Position numbers and translations under genes: made by a program. Source: a marine gamma proteobacterium HTCC2148 (GTDB lineage: Bacteria; Pseudomonadota; Gammaproteobacteria; Pseudomonadales; Halieaceae). Taken from it: 64,000 nt of DNA. Below the pieces are notes generated by a model. The model did no database searches and was not told the DNA's origin. It saw only the letters and a list, made by a program, of their open reading frames with translations. Positions 54,632 to 64,000 of this stretch are shown in pieces. The number at the start of each line of letters is the position of its first letter. Positions within the stretch are counted from its first letter, which is position 1. The DNA is taken from NCBI GenBank assembly GCA_000156295.1, contig DS999232.1, forward strand, positions 1-64,000. Reading direction: 5' to 3'.

Positions 54632-55486
54632 ATGAGTAGTAACCTGCAACCCGTCGATCAGATGGTACCGGGAGCCAACCTTGCCGCCTATGTGCAAGCC
54701 GTTGGCAGTATCCCTGTGCTCAGTCCTGAGCGCGAGCGGGAACTGGCAGAAGATCTCTTTTACAATGACAACCTCACCGCTGCCCGAGAGCTGGTGATGT
54801 CTCACTTGCGTTTTGTCGTCCACATTGCCCGCAGCTACTCTGGCTATGGCCTGGCTGAAGCCGACCTGATTCAGGAAGGCAACGTGGGTTTGATGAAAGC
54901 CATTAAGCGCTTTGATCCGGAGAAGGGCGTTCGGCTGGTCTCTTTTGCCGTCCATTGGATCAAGGCAGAAATGCATGAGTACATTCTGCGTAACTGGCGT
55001 ATTGTCAAAGTGGCGACCACTAAAGCGCAACGCAAACTGTTCTTTAATTTACGCAGCAAGAAGAAGAGCCTGTCGTGGCTCAGCGCTGACGAGGCCAAGG
55101 CTGTCGCTGAGGACCTTGGGGTTGATGTAAAAGAAGTTCACCGCATGGAAGGCCGACTGACTAGCCGTGACCTCGCATACGATATGTCTACTGACAGCGA
55201 TGATGATGACGCTTGGCAAGCACCCCAGTATTACCTGGAAGATCATAGCTCCGACCCCGCCCAGACAGTAGAGGAGGGTGACTGGAAGCAGAACTCGCAG
55301 GCCCAACTGCACAGTGCTTTGGCAGACCTGGATGAACGCAGCCGCAATATTCTGGCACAGCGTTGGCTGGCCGAGGATAAGTCGACCCTGCACGAGCTTG
55401 CCGATCAATACGGTGTCTCGGCAGAGCGTATTCGTCAGTTAGAAGCGAATGCGATGAAAAAGCTAAAGGTCGCCATCGCCGCCTGA
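54632..55486 (+). CDS. rpoH: RNA polymerase sigma factor RpoH (sigma-32)
   Basis: The heat-shock sigma factor. Region 2 includes [39 protein letters not shown] and [17 protein letters not shown]. The RpoH box [15 protein letters not shown] is present (region C), and region 4 has [20 protein letters not shown]. 284 residues, normal. GGAGG lies six bases before the ATG. It follows ftsX after a 197-base gap that holds the promoters and CIRCE. Confidence 0.97.
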   Translation: MSSNLQPVDQMVPGANLAAYVQAVGSIPVLSPERERELAEDLFYNDNLTAARELVMSHLRFVVHIARSYSGYGLAEADLIQEGNVGLMKAIKRFDPEKGVRLVSFAVHWIKAEMHEYILRNWRIVKVATTKAQRKLFFNLRSKKKSLSWLSADEAKAVAEDLGVDVKEVHRMEGRLTSRDLAYDMSTDSDDDDAWQAPQYYLEDHSSDPAQTVEEGDWKQNSQAQLHSALADLDERSRNILAQRWLAEDKSTLHELADQYGVSAERIRQLEANAMKKLKVAIAA

Positions 55487-55504
55487 TTTAGCCAACATAC
55501 TCTT

Positions 55505-55566
55505 GTAGGAGCCCACTGTGTGGGCGATGATTGTCTTCGGTCATCGCCCATCCAGTGGGCTTCTTC
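55505..55566. repeat. REPIN-like pair of inverted REP units
   Basis: Two 26-base arms (55505-55530 and 55541-55566) in inverted orientation around a ten-base loop (TTGTCTTCGG). The left arm starts GTAGGAGCCCACTG and ends TGGGCGATGA. The right arm, read on the other strand, starts GAAGAAGCCCACTG and ends TGGGCGATGA, 22 of 26 identical. The GTAG foot and internal hairpin (GCCCAC...GTGGGC) are features of REP sequences mobilised by RAYT transposases. It lies 18 bases after rpoH and may serve as its terminator, though no long T run follows. Confidence 0.6.
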
Positions 55567-55588
55567 AGTTTCAGGACAGATACAAACC

Positions 55589-55966
55589 ATGGCAAAACTA
55601 TTTATTACCCTTGCGTCCCTCAGTGGCATGTTGGCAGTTACTTTCGGCGCCTTTGGCGCCCATGCTTTGCGCGACAAGCTTGATAACGACATGATGCGAG
55701 TTTTCGAAACTGCAGTTCAGTACCACTTTTACCATTCACTGGCCCTGTTGGCGGTGGGGGTGATTGCCCTTAGTCAGCCCCAGACCGTCATGCTTAAAAG
55801 CGCCGGCTGGTTGTTCCTGTCAGGCATAGCGGTATTTTCCGGAAGTCTTTATATTCTGGCAATGACCGACACCAAGTGGCTGGGTGCCCTTACCCCTCTG
55901 GGCGGCCTGTCATTCATTGCGGGCTGGGCGTGTTTGGCAGCAGTGGGCTGGAAGTTGCTGGGTTGA
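55589..55966 (+). CDS. DUF423 family membrane protein (YgdD)
   Basis: A 125-residue inner membrane protein with four hydrophobic segments. Typical family motifs: LSGMLAVTFGAFGAHALRDK, YHFYHSLALLAVG and SGSLYILAMT, then LGALTPLGGLSFIAGW. ATG 55589 is used; upstream in-frame codons run through the REPIN and are not coding. It lies one base before trmB. Function unknown. Confidence 0.9.
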   Translation: MAKLFITLASLSGMLAVTFGAFGAHALRDKLDNDMMRVFETAVQYHFYHSLALLAVGVIALSQPQTVMLKSAGWLFLSGIAVFSGSLYILAMTDTKWLGALTPLGGLSFIAGWACLAAVGWKLLG

Positions 55967-55967
55967 T

Positions 55968-56654
55968 ATGAGCGAAACAGAAAAGCATCGTCGCATTCGC
56001 AGCTATGTGCTGCGCACCGGACGCATGACCCCCGGACAAGAGCGAGCGTACGAGGAAAATTGGTCCCGCTGGGGCCTGGTGCATGCAGATGGCCCCCTGG
56101 ATTTCGACACCTGTTTTGGCCGGCCCGGGCCAAAGGTGCTGGAAATAGGCTTCGGTATGGGCCAGTCCCTTGTAGAGATGGCGGCAGCAGCTCCCGATAA
56201 CAACTTTGTTGGCATAGAGGTCCATAAACCCGGTGTCGGACGCCTGCTGCATTCCATGGTGGATGAGGGCGTGAATAATGTCAGAGTCTATTGTCATGAT
56301 GCAGTAGAAGTATTGCGCGACTGTATTGCCGATGAATCTCTGGACACGGTGCAGATTTTTTTCCCCGACCCATGGCACAAAAAACGCCATCATAAGCGGC
56401 GCCTGATCCAGCCCGAATTTGTAACGCAGCTTACACGCAAGCTGAAATCCGGCGGTATTTTACACCTGGCTACAGATTGGCAGCAGTATGCTGAGCAGAT
56501 GATGGAGGTTTTGACCGCTGCCGAGGGTTTGTCGAATAGCGTCGGGCCCGAGCAGTTTTCTCCTCGGCCCGATGATCGGCCACTGACCAAGTTTGAAGCC
56601 CGTGGGGAGCGACTCGGGCATGGGGTTTGGGATCTTTTGTTTGTAAAAGATTAG
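55968..56654 (+). CDS. trmB: tRNA (guanine46-N7)-methyltransferase
   Basis: Forms m7G46 in tRNA variable loops. Motifs: RIRSYVLRTGRMTPGQERA, KVLEIGFGMGQSLVEMA (SAM), FVGIEVHKPGVGRLL, and the catalytic IFFPDPWHKKRHHKRRL. 228 residues from ATG 55968, an in-family start. It converges on hemW. Confidence 0.96.
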   Translation: MSETEKHRRIRSYVLRTGRMTPGQERAYEENWSRWGLVHADGPLDFDTCFGRPGPKVLEIGFGMGQSLVEMAAAAPDNNFVGIEVHKPGVGRLLHSMVDEGVNNVRVYCHDAVEVLRDCIADESLDTVQIFFPDPWHKKRHHKRRLIQPEFVTQLTRKLKSGGILHLATDWQQYAEQMMEVLTAAEGLSNSVGPEQFSPRPDDRPLTKFEARGERLGHGVWDLLFVKD

Positions 56655-56709
56655 TACCGCAGCTATTTCACTGCCTGCGCAGTGAGTTATCAGGTCGGCT
56701 GGCCCAGGG

Positions 56710-57846
56710 TCAGTCGTTAGGCAGAAATTCCGCGATCACGCTGTCGAGGAAGCGCCTTCCTAGAGGTGTTGCTCGAATATTGTCGCCGTCCGTAGAAAGT
56801 AGTTCTCGATCCGCTAGTGACTGCACCTTTGGGCGCAGTTGATCTGCTGACAATCCGGTGACCTGCTCGAACCGCTGTGTGCTGAAGCCATTATTGAGCC
56901 GTAAGGCAAACATCATAAATTCTCCGATAAGCTCACCCTGGTTGAGAACGCGCTTGCTGGCGGTGTAACGCTCGCCCTGCAAATAGTCTTGCGGTGCCCT
57001 GGTCTTGGCGTAGCGTCTGATGCTGCCGTCGGCTGTGGTAATTTTGCCGTGAGCGCCTGCGCCCAGGGCTAGATAGTCACCAAAGGACCAATAGTTGAGG
57101 TTGTGTTGACACTGCAACTCGGGACGGCTGTAGGCCGACACTTCATATTGGGCATAGCCCTGATTTTCAAGCAACAATTCCCCCCGGTCCTGAATGTCTG
57201 CCAGGGCGTCTTCTACCGGCAGAGTGGGTGGTCGTTTGTTGAAGACGGTATTGGGTTCAATCGTCAGCTGATACCAGGACAAATGCGGCGGATGGAAGCT
57301 GATGGCTGTTTCTAGGTCGTAAATAGCGTCTGCTTCAGTTTGTCCCGGTAAACCGTGCATTAAATCGATATTGAAACTATCGAAGCCGGCGGCACTGGCA
57401 TATTCGATGGCAGCGCGGGCCTGCTTACTATCGTGCACCCGCCCTAGCGCGCCCAGCTTGTCATCCTGGAAACTCTGGACACCCAGCGAGAGACGATTAA
57501 TGCCTGCCTGGCGAAAGCCGAGAAATTTGTCCGCTTCGGCGCTTCCCGGGTTTGCCTCCATGGTCGCCTCTGCGTCAGGGGCCAGTTCAAGTCTGTCACC
57601 GATGCCCGCCAGCAAGCGGGAGATCGCCTCGGCGCTAAACAGGCTCGGGGTTCCTCCACCGATGAACAGGGTCTGGATTTCACGCCCAGCCGCCATGGCC
57701 AGGTCGGCGTCCAGGTCTTGCAAAAGCGCGGTGATATAGGCCTGCTCTGGAACATGACTGCTCTCATGGGAGTTAAAGTCACAATAGGGGCACTTGCGCT
57801 CGCACCAGGGAAGGTGAATATAAAGGCTAAGTGGGGGCAGCGACAT
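56710..57846 (-). CDS. hemW: Radical SAM protein HemW
   Basis: A radical-SAM heme chaperone, often mislabelled coproporphyrinogen III oxidase. The Fe-S motif is HLPWCERKCPYCDFNSHE (CxxxCxxC, residues 14-21), followed by TLFIGGGTPSLFS and MEANPGS. The N-terminal Cys seen in HemN is absent, as usual for HemW. 378 residues. It starts five bases after the rdgB stop and is the last gene of the minus-strand operon from proC. Confidence 0.95.
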   Translation of the reverse strand: MSLPPLSLYIHLPWCERKCPYCDFNSHESSHVPEQAYITALLQDLDADLAMAAGREIQTLFIGGGTPSLFSAEAISRLLAGIGDRLELAPDAEATMEANPGSAEADKFLGFRQAGINRLSLGVQSFQDDKLGALGRVHDSKQARAAIEYASAAGFDSFNIDLMHGLPGQTEADAIYDLETAISFHPPHLSWYQLTIEPNTVFNKRPPTLPVEDALADIQDRGELLLENQGYAQYEVSAYSRPELQCQHNLNYWSFGDYLALGAGAHGKITTADGSIRRYAKTRAPQDYLQGERYTASKRVLNQGELIGEFMMFALRLNNGFSTQRFEQVTGLSADQLRPKVQSLADRELLSTDGDNIRATPLGRRFLDSVIAEFLPND

Positions 57847-57851
57847 TGGGT

Positions 57852-58448
57852 TTAGGCGCTTGTGCCTAAAGCCTTCAGCAGCAGAGCACTGGCAATTGCG
57901 CGGTGACTAATACCGTTTTTGATGTCCGTCGAGAGCTCGGCCGCGCTGCACTGGTAGTCTGGTAAATAAAACAAAGGATCGTAACCAAACCCATTTACGC
58001 CCTGTTCAGCTTCTAGAATGCGTCCTTCCCAGCTACCCTGGCAAACGATTGGCGTGGGGTCTTCAGCATGGCGCATATACACTAATGCGCATTGATAGCG
58101 GGCACCGCGCTGTGGCTCGGGCACCCCTTCGAGTGCGCGAAGTAACTTTGCATTATTGGCTATATCACCTGCCCCGGAATAGCGGGCTGAGTGAATGCCT
58201 GGCGCGCCTTTCAGGTGGTCCACTTCTAGCCCGGAGTCGTCGGCGACTGCCGGCAGTCCACTGTGGCGACAGGCAGCGCGGGCTTTGATAATAGCGTTTT
58301 CAACAAAACTAAGCCCGTCTTCGGCTACCTCGGGAACGTCAAATTCTGCCTGTGATTTGAGTTCCAGCCCAAGTGGGGTCAAAGTACGGTTCAGTTCCTT
58401 GAGCTTCCCTGCGTTGCCACTGGCGAGAACCACGGTTTGTTTGTCCAT
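57852..58448 (-). CDS. rdgB: dITP/XTP pyrophosphatase
   Basis: Hydrolyses dITP, dXTP and ITP to clean the nucleotide pool. Motifs: [33 protein letters not shown] and SARYSG, with [11 protein letters not shown]. 198 residues, normal. It lies between the DUF4426 gene and hemW, an order conserved in Pseudomonas. Confidence 0.96.
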   Translation of the reverse strand: MDKQTVVLASGNAGKLKELNRTLTPLGLELKSQAEFDVPEVAEDGLSFVENAIIKARAACRHSGLPAVADDSGLEVDHLKGAPGIHSARYSGAGDIANNAKLLRALEGVPEPQRGARYQCALVYMRHAEDPTPIVCQGSWEGRILEAEQGVNGFGYDPLFYLPDYQCSAAELSTDIKNGISHRAIASALLLKALGTSA

Positions 58449-58456
58449 GGGCGGGC

Positions 58457-58897
58457 TTAGTCCTTGTACATCTGATGCTTGAGTTCGAATGTGTAGGTTT
58501 GTTGAGCACCCTCTGGTCGAAAGTAGACCTCAAAAGACCGGTGCTCCTCGTTGAGAAATTTGAATTCAGCGATGTAGTAAACGGCAGGCCCTTCGCGGAT
58601 CTCCTGAAACTCCAGGACATCGAGTTTTTGCAGTAGATCCCTGCTGGTGCCCTTTAATTGCATGGGGCGGCCTACGTCGCCGCCTGCATCCAGGTGTTCG
58701 CGCACCGACAGGTTCAGTATGGCGCGCTCTTCGCCGCGGATAATCCCGTACGTAGCGGCGACGCTGGGTTCAAGAAAGGTAGTGTTAACTACGCTGTAGT
58801 GCAGCTCAAAAGGACCGAACATTTTTGACTGTTGACCATGGGCCGCGACAGCAGGCCACAGTGCCATGATGAGAAAGGTAAGAAAGAATGTACGCAT
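58457..58897 (-). CDS. DUF4426 periplasmic protein
   Basis: A 146-residue protein with signal peptide [20 protein letters not shown] (residues 1-20). The mature domain starts with [18 protein letters not shown] and ends [19 protein letters not shown], matching DUF4426. ATG 58895-58897 is chosen because it begins the signal peptide. It lies seven bases after metW. Function unknown; its place between metW and rdgB is conserved. Confidence 0.85.
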   Translation of the reverse strand: MRTFFLTFLIMALWPAVAAHGQQSKMFGPFELHYSVVNTTFLEPSVAATYGIIRGEERAILNLSVREHLDAGGDVGRPMQLKGTSRDLLQKLDVLEFQEIREGPAVYYIAEFKFLNEEHRSFEVYFRPEGAQQTYTFELKHQMYKD

Positions 58898-58904
58898 GCT
58901 GACC

Positions 58905-59495
58905 TCAGCGGGTAATGTGATAGATCGCAGTGGTGGCGAACAAATTCGGCCAGGCATTGGCTAGCATCGGTTCGCGCTCTGTGTTGCCTACCACGTCGCG
59001 CGCCAGAATTCGTATTCCTCGTTCACTGCAAAGGGCTTCGAAGTCGTGCACGGTACAAAAGTGGATATTAGGCGTGTTGTACCAGGTGTGTGGCATAAAA
59101 CTGGAGACTGGCATGCGTCCTCTTGCACCGAGGAACAGGCGGCAGCGCCAGTGGCCGAAGTTGGGAAAAGTGACTATGCCCTGGCGGCCAATGCGCAGCA
59201 TTTCTTCCAGCACTCGATCCGGGTAATGGACAGCCTGCAGAGCGTGGGCGAGCACTACGGTATCAAAGCTCTGGTCGGGGAAGTTTGCCAGGCCTTTATC
59301 CATATCCTGTTCGATAATATTCAAGCCACGTCCGATAGCGCTGTTGATATCGGCCTGGTCGATTTCGATCCCCGTGCCACGCACTTGTCGCTGATCACGG
59401 AGAGTCTGCAGGAATTCACCGTCAGCACAGCCCAGGTCCAGCACCCTTGAACCAGGAGCTATCCAGCGTTGTATGTGAGTAAGGTCCAGGCGCAT
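58905..59495 (-). CDS. metW: Methionine biosynthesis protein MetW
   Basis: A methyltransferase-fold protein needed with MetX for methionine synthesis in many Proteobacteria. The start RLDLTHIQRWIAPGSRVLDL with DLGCADGEF, then VVLAHALQAVHYPDRVLEEML and TFPNFGHWRCRLFLG, are diagnostic. 196 residues. Its ATG shares one base with the metX stop (TGATG), so translation is coupled. Confidence 0.96.
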   Translation of the reverse strand: MRLDLTHIQRWIAPGSRVLDLGCADGEFLQTLRDQRQVRGTGIEIDQADINSAIGRGLNIIEQDMDKGLANFPDQSFDTVVLAHALQAVHYPDRVLEEMLRIGRQGIVTFPNFGHWRCRLFLGARGRMPVSSFMPHTWYNTPNIHFCTVHDFEALCSERGIRILARDVVGNTEREPMLANAWPNLFATTAIYHITR

Positions 59496-60640
59496 CAGCT
59501 TTCCCCCACCCGCTTCATATAAGCTGAAAACGCTTCCAGGTAGCGTGGTATGGGCATGAGAAAAGCGTCATGCCCCTCGTCGGCCTCGATTTCCGTGTAG
59601 GTCACCGGACGATCGGCGGCAATTAAGGCATTGACGATTTCCCGTGAGCGAGCCGGTGCGAATCGCCAGTCTGTTGAGAACGAGGCGACAAAGAAGCTGC
59701 AGTTCGCGTTGCTGAATGCTTTCACAGGGTCGTGCTGGTATTCGCGGGCCAGATCGAAATAATCCAGTGCCCGGGTCATTAATATATAGGTATTGGCATC
59801 AAAGTTTCCCGAGAATTGACTGCCCTGGTGACGCAGGTAGCTCTGGACCTGAAACTCGATATTGTCCTCGTCGCCCATCTCGAAGCTTCCTGAGCGAAGC
59901 TCTCTGCCAAATTTGTTGGCCATGGCTTCGTCAGACAAGTAAGTGATATGACCGACCATTCTCGCCAGAGCGAGACCCTGGCCCGGTACTGCACCCTTAT
60001 AAATATAGTTACCGTCTTCAAACGCGGGATCGGAAACTATGGCTTGTCGGGCGAGTTCATTGAACGCCAGGTTTTGGGCGCTTAGCTTCATGGCTGCTGC
60101 AATGACAATACAGTGCTTGAGCCTGTCAGGGTATTCAAGCGACCAGCGCATAGCCTGCATGCCGCCCAAACTGCCGCCTATGACAGCGGCCCAGCAATCG
60201 ATACCCAAACGGTCTGCCAGCCGGGCCTGGCTATTTACCCAGTCCCTTGCACGCAGTGATGGAAAATCTGGCCCCCAGGCCTTTCCCGTCGCTGGGTTGA
60301 TGGCCGTGGGTCCGGTTGAGCCGTGACAGCCTCCAATATTATTGGCGCTGACGACAAAAAATTGATTAGTGTCGATGGGCTTGCCGGGGCCGATGCACTC
60401 GTTCCACCAGCCTGGCTTGCGATCTTCTTCGCTATGATAACCCGCGGCATGGTGGTGCCCGGACAATGCATGACAGATTAGTACTGCGTTACTGTTGTCA
60501 TGGTTGAGTTCACCATAGGTTTCGTAAGTCAGCTCATAATTGGGTAATTCCCTGCCACAGGCGAGCATCAGGGGGTCATCAAAGCGGGCCACCTGGGGGG
60601 TAACAATGCCAATCGAGTGGCTGTCGAAGTTAGCGCTCAT
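59495..60640 (-). CDS. metX: Homoserine O-succinyltransferase/acetyltransferase MetX
   Basis: An alpha/beta-hydrolase acyltransferase that activates homoserine for methionine synthesis. It has the nucleophile motif [20 protein letters not shown] (Ser), the catalytic Asp in [12 protein letters not shown], and His in [12 protein letters not shown]. 381 residues. Proteobacterial MetX paired with MetW commonly uses succinyl-CoA, so the succinyltransferase form is likely, but this is inference. Confidence 0.93.
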   Translation of the reverse strand: MSANFDSHSIGIVTPQVARFDDPLMLACGRELPNYELTYETYGELNHDNSNAVLICHALSGHHHAAGYHSEEDRKPGWWNECIGPGKPIDTNQFFVVSANNIGGCHGSTGPTAINPATGKAWGPDFPSLRARDWVNSQARLADRLGIDCWAAVIGGSLGGMQAMRWSLEYPDRLKHCIVIAAAMKLSAQNLAFNELARQAIVSDPAFEDGNYIYKGAVPGQGLALARMVGHITYLSDEAMANKFGRELRSGSFEMGDEDNIEFQVQSYLRHQGSQFSGNFDANTYILMTRALDYFDLAREYQHDPVKAFSNANCSFFVASFSTDWRFAPARSREIVNALIAADRPVTYTEIEADEGHDAFLMPIPRYLEAFSAYMKRVGES

Positions 60641-60650
60641 CGCGTGGCTG

Positions 60651-61238
60651 TCAGAGTCCGATTACCAGGGCCGGGTGCAGGCCCACGCCCGCGGCCATGT
60701 GGCGCAACGCAATCTGAATGATATTGATAAGAATGAATACCAGAATAGGCGAAAAATCCATGCCGCCCGCAGAAGGCAGTAGTTTCCTGAAAGGCGCCAT
60801 AACCGGTTCGGTGATCTGGTACAGCAGATAAACCGCGGGGTTGCTACTGCCCGGGGCAATCCAGCTCAGGATAATCATGGCCAGCAGGGCAAAAAAGTAG
60901 ACGTTAACCATCAGTCCTGTCACGCCAAGTACCGACCATACCAGCAGCAGGCCGATGTTGGGCATACCGAGGCCGTAAAGCGCCATAAGCAGAACGATTG
61001 CGAGGCATTGCAGTATCAAGGTCAAAAGTAGCGAGGCGATATCCAGGCCACCAAGCCCTGGAATTATCTTGCGCAGCGGGATGACCAATGGATTAGTGAT
61101 TTTTACCAGGAACTGACTGACAGGATTGTAAAAGTCAGCTCGCACCAGTTGCAGCACAAAGCGCAACAGCATTGCCATCATGTACAGGGTCAGAACAGTC
61201 TGTATCAGGTAGGTGAATATTTCGTTTAAAGCGCCCAT
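60651..61238 (-). CDS. yggT: YggT family membrane protein
   Basis: A 195-residue inner membrane protein with two YggT repeats, each carrying a hydrophobic helix and an amphipathic segment ([40 protein letters not shown]). ATG 61236-61238 is chosen ([15 protein letters not shown]), since the longer form overlaps proC. It lies four bases after proC and ten bases before metX. Function unknown, perhaps osmotic or envelope-related. Confidence 0.92.
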   Translation of the reverse strand: MGALNEIFTYLIQTVLTLYMMAMLLRFVLQLVRADFYNPVSQFLVKITNPLVIPLRKIIPGLGGLDIASLLLTLILQCLAIVLLMALYGLGMPNIGLLLVWSVLGVTGLMVNVYFFALLAMIILSWIAPGSSNPAVYLLYQITEPVMAPFRKLLPSAGGMDFSPILVFILINIIQIALRHMAAGVGLHPALVIGL

Positions 61239-61242
61239 GCCC

Positions 61243-62064
61243 TTATCCCATTTCCTTTGCCATTTCATCGGCTCTGTCGGCGGCTGCTTGCATGGCATCA
61301 TCCACCAGTTTACGCAGGCCAGCCGTTTCGAAATTTTCGATGGCTGCCTGGGTGGTGCCCCCCGGGCTGGTTACCCGGCGGCGTAACTCTACAAGATCGA
61401 CATCGCTTTCAAGGGCCATCCGCGCAGCACCCAAACCGGTCTGCTGGGCGAGTTTGCGGGCGGTTTCCCGGTCCAGTCCCTGCGCTACTCCTGCATCGAT
61501 CATCGCTTCCATAAACAGGAAAAAGTAGGCCGGGCCGCTGCCCGAAAGTGCGGTGACCGCATTCAGGTCCCGTTCTTTGGGAACCCAGTCAAGAATCCCG
61601 ACAGCAGACAACACCTGCTCTGCATATGCTCGCTGCTGATCGCTGGTGTTGGCGTTTGCAAACAGTCCGCTGGCCCCGCAGCCCAGCAAAGCAGGTGTAT
61701 TGGGCATGCAGCGCACGATGGCGGTTTCGCGTCCCAACCAGGTCAACATGCTATCGATGGTGATACCCGCGGCGATGGAGATAACCAGCGGCGCGGTTGC
61801 AGTCACGGCTTCTGCGATTCCGCGACAGACCTCAGCCATAACCTGTGGCTTCACCGCCAGAATGATCACATCTGCCCCCCGGGCTGCTTCCCGGTTATCA
61901 GAGCAGACATGCACTGGAGCGATCTGTTGCAGCCGCTCAATGCTCTCTGGGAAGGGATCAGCAGCGCGGATACAGTCAGCGGGATGTCCAGCTTCGACCA
62001 GGCCGCCGACGATGCTGGTAGCCATATTGCCGGCGCCGATGAAGGCTATTGTAGGTGTCTTCAA
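61243..62064 (-). CDS. proC: Pyrroline-5-carboxylate reductase
   Basis: The last step of proline synthesis. NAD(P)-binding IAFIGAGNMATSIVGGL, then LAVKPQVM, the VRCMPNTPALLGCGASGLF segment and C-terminal TALSGSGPAYFFLFMEAM with VTSPGGTTQAAI. 273 residues. It is the probable first gene of the compact run proC-yggT-metX-metW-DUF4426-rdgB-hemW. Confidence 0.97.
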   Translation of the reverse strand: MKTPTIAFIGAGNMATSIVGGLVEAGHPADCIRAADPFPESIERLQQIAPVHVCSDNREAARGADVIILAVKPQVMAEVCRGIAEAVTATAPLVISIAAGITIDSMLTWLGRETAIVRCMPNTPALLGCGASGLFANANTSDQQRAYAEQVLSAVGILDWVPKERDLNAVTALSGSGPAYFFLFMEAMIDAGVAQGLDRETARKLAQQTGLGAARMALESDVDLVELRRRVTSPGGTTQAAIENFETAGLRKLVDDAMQAAADRADEMAKEMG

Positions 62065-62169
62065 TTATGTTCTCAGTGACTTGCACAAGGTTGTGGGCTT
62101 GTCTTTACCGCCCAGGCCAGAATCCAGGCATCCGCGCGGTCGGTGTCTTAGCGCTTTAGTATAACAATA

Positions 62170-62862
62170 TCACCCCTGTCTTGGGCCAAAGATCGCGGTG
62201 CCTATACGAACCATGGTCGAGCCCTCGGCAATGGCTGATTCCATATCGCCGGACATGCCCATCGATAAGGTGTCAATTTGAGGGTGCTTCAACTTCAGTT
62301 GTTCGAAGGCCTTGCGCAGGGCGGCAAATGTGGCCCGTTGCTCGGACTCAGAATCGGTGGCTGCCGGGATGGCCATGAGACCCCTCAATTGGAGGCGGGG
62401 AAGCTCGTCCACCAGCGTTGCCAGCTCATCCAGTTCATTCAGGCTGACCCCCGACTTACTCTGTTCTGAGGAGATATTGACCTGCAGGCACACTTGCAGG
62501 GGGGGCAGGCTATCGGGTCGCTGCTCATTCAGTCGGCGGGCAATTTTTGGCCGCTCTATGCTCTGCACCCATTGGAAGTGCTCTGCGATAGGCCGTGTTT
62601 TGTTGGACTGGATAGGACCAATGAAATGCCAGGTAATGGGTAAGTCGGCCAGATCGGTAATTTTGTCGACCGCTTCTTGCAGATAGTTTTCTCCAAACTG
62701 GGTCAGGCCGCAATCGTAGGCAGCCCGGACGTCGTCAGCGGGCCGGGTTTTGCTGACTGCAAGCAGTATTATGTCACTTTCGGGTTTCTGGCTTTTTTGT
62801 GATCTGATTCGTACTCTCTTGAGTAGCTTTGCTATATTGTCTTTAGATAAGGGCTGAGTCAT
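62170..62862 (-). CDS. yggS: YggS family PLP-binding protein
   Basis: A 230-residue PLP homeostasis protein (COG0325). The PLP Lys lies in IILLAVSKTRPADDV near residue 38, with FGENYLQEAVDK, WHFIGPIQSNK and the phosphate-binding SMGMSGDMESAIAEGSTMVR near the end. ATG 62860-62862 is preferred; an upstream in-frame ATG at 62970 adds unrelated residues. Divergent from pilT, as in Pseudomonas. Confidence 0.95.
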   Translation of the reverse strand: MTQPLSKDNIAKLLKRVRIRSQKSQKPESDIILLAVSKTRPADDVRAAYDCGLTQFGENYLQEAVDKITDLADLPITWHFIGPIQSNKTRPIAEHFQWVQSIERPKIARRLNEQRPDSLPPLQVCLQVNISSEQSKSGVSLNELDELATLVDELPRLQLRGLMAIPAATDSESEQRATFAALRKAFEQLKLKHPQIDTLSMGMSGDMESAIAEGSTMVRIGTAIFGPRQG

Positions 62863-63000
62863 GGCATGAATGGTAGCTGATTCGCGGCCGTTGGGGCCAC
62901 AGCAAAGCCCTAAATACAGAAAAACAAGCGGCCATGGTGCTGCGGGTCTGGCGTTATCAGGGGAGCCCACCAGGCAAACGCCCTACCAGAGAGGATAAAT

Positions 63001-64000
63001 ATGGATATTACAGAACTTCTCGCATTCAGTGCCAAGCAGGGGGCATCGGATCTTCACCTTTCGGCGGGTTTACCGCCTATGATCAGGGTCGATGGCGATA
63101 TTCGCCGAATCAACCTTCCTCCCATGGACCACAAACAAGTTCATGAATTGATTTACGACATCATGAACGACAAACAACGCAAGGACTATGAAGAGTTTCT
63201 GGAAACAGACTTTTCTTTTGAAGTTCCAGGCGTGGCTCGTTTTCGAGTCAATGCGTTCAACCAGAATCGTGGTGCCGGTGCGGTATTCAGAACAATCCCC
63301 TCGAAAGTCCTGACGATGGAAGATTTGGGCATGGGGCAGGTGTTTCGGGATATTTGCATGATGCCTCGTGGCCTGGTGCTGGTTACCGGACCAACCGGCT
63401 CAGGAAAGTCCACCACACTCGCCGCTATGGTCGATTTCATTAACGATAACAAGTATGAGCACGTTCTCACCATTGAGGACCCTATCGAATTTGTTCACGA
63501 GTCCAAGAAGTGCCTGGTTAACCAGCGGGAAGTTCATAAGGATACCCTGGGCTTCTCTGAGGCATTACGCTCTGCGTTGCGTGAAGACCCGGATATTATT
63601 TTGGTGGGTGAAATGCGCGATCTGGAAACCATCCGTCTCGCACTCACTGCAGCGGAAACCGGACACCTGGTTTTCGGTACTTTGCATACAACCTCTGCCG
63701 CAAAAACAATCGACCGGGTGATCGACGTATTTCCCGCTGCAGAGAAAGACATGGTTCGCTCTATGCTCTCAGAGTCTTTGATGGCAGTTTGTTCCCAGAC
63801 CCTGCTCAAACGAACTACCGGCGGTCGGGTGGCGGCTCACGAGATTATGCGTGGTACTTCGGCGATCCGAAACCTGATTCGCGAGGATAAGGTGGCGCAA
63901 ATGTACTCGGCCATCCAGACTGGTCACGCCCTTGGTATGCAGACCATGGACCAGTGTCTGCAGGAGTTGGTGGAAAAGCGGGTTGTTTCTCGCGAAGCCG
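63001..64000 (+). CDS. pilT: Twitching motility ATPase PilT, 3' end outside window
   Basis: The retraction ATPase of type IV pili. The first 333 codons are present; the family is about 344 residues, so only the last residues are missing. Motifs: MDITELLAFSAKQGASDLHL, LVTGPTGSGKSTTLAAMVDF (Walker A), the Asp box LTIEDPIEFVH, Walker B LREDPDIILVGEMRD, the His box FGTLHTTSAAKTIDRVID, and the AIRNLIRE motif needed for retraction. GAGAGGATAAAT precedes the ATG. Confidence 0.97.
   Translation, partial: MDITELLAFSAKQGASDLHLSAGLPPMIRVDGDIRRINLPPMDHKQVHELIYDIMNDKQRKDYEEFLETDFSFEVPGVARFRVNAFNQNRGAGAVFRTIPSKVLTMEDLGMGQVFRDICMMPRGLVLVTGPTGSGKSTTLAAMVDFINDNKYEHVLTIEDPIEFVHESKKCLVNQREVHKDTLGFSEALRSALREDPDIILVGEMRDLETIRLALTAAETGHLVFGTLHTTSAAKTIDRVIDVFPAAEKDMVRSMLSESLMAVCSQTLLKRTTGGRVAAHEIMRGTSAIRNLIREDKVAQMYSAIQTGHALGMQTMDQCLQELVEKRVVSREA

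Noticed and set aside
56668-56688. Inverted repeat TCACTG...CAGTGA between trmB and hemW
   Set aside because: No T run follows on either strand; too weak to call a terminator.

Overview
The window is a dense, housekeeping-rich chromosomal segment of a marine-type gammaproteobacterium. Gene order repeatedly matches Pseudomonas: glnE-waaF-waaC-waaG-waaP; hldE with an oxidoreductase pair and waaA; yicC-gmk-rpoZ-spoT; rph-crc-pyrE; slmA-argB-algC-coaBC | radC-rpmB-rpmG-mutM; coaD-rsmD | ftsY-ftsE-ftsX-rpoH; pilT-yggS-proC-yggT-metX-metW-rdgB-hemW. Moderate GC, the slmA and crc-like genes, long membrane-anchored AlgC and sulfotransferase/FkbM genes in the LPS region suggest a Cellvibrionales/Halieaceae-like lineage; this placement is inference. 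No rRNA, tRNA, phage, IS element or CRISPR array was seen.

Layout. 1-2514: the 5' part of a DUF47/PhoU-like gene and a GspE/PilB-like ATPase whose 3' end is broken by clustered one-base deletions. 2541-14097: glnE, then a translationally coupled LPS inner-core block (waaF, waaC, waaG, rfaP, a second LPS kinase), and on the opposite strand a block of GT-C transferase, third LPS kinase, sulfotransferase and FkbM methyltransferase. 14176-21510: the four dTDP-rhamnose genes as two converging pairs, then a cassette of GT4, methyltransferase and toroid protein with a facing methyltransferase. 21636-26495: hldE, an aldo/keto reductase with an FAD oxidoreductase, and waaA. 26520-31456: tolC, yqiB, cpdA, parE. 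31479-38856: a long minus-strand run yicC-gmk-rpoZ-spoT-ridA-oxyR-recG. 38968-47754: rph, crc-like, pyrE, a DUF4124-like protein, slmA, argB, algC, coaBC. 47859-55486: radC, rpmB, rpmG, interrupted mutM, coaD, rsmD, ftsYEX, rpoH. 55505-62862: a REPIN-like hairpin, DUF423, trmB, and the minus-strand set from yggS and proC to hemW. 63001-end: pilT, cut by the window edge.

Most notable signals: (1) a perfect CIRCE operator (HrcA site) directly upstream of rpoH, overlapping a sigma-E-like promoter, suggesting that the heat-shock sigma factor is under joint HrcA and envelope-stress control; (2) mutM with two in-frame nonsense codons about 50 bp apart, both explicable as G-to-T changes; (3) a REPIN-like pair of inverted REP units after rpoH; (4) a locus with three WaaP-like kinases next to a sulfotransferase, suggesting a densely charged LPS core; (5) an uncharacterised GT4-methyltransferase-toroid cassette.
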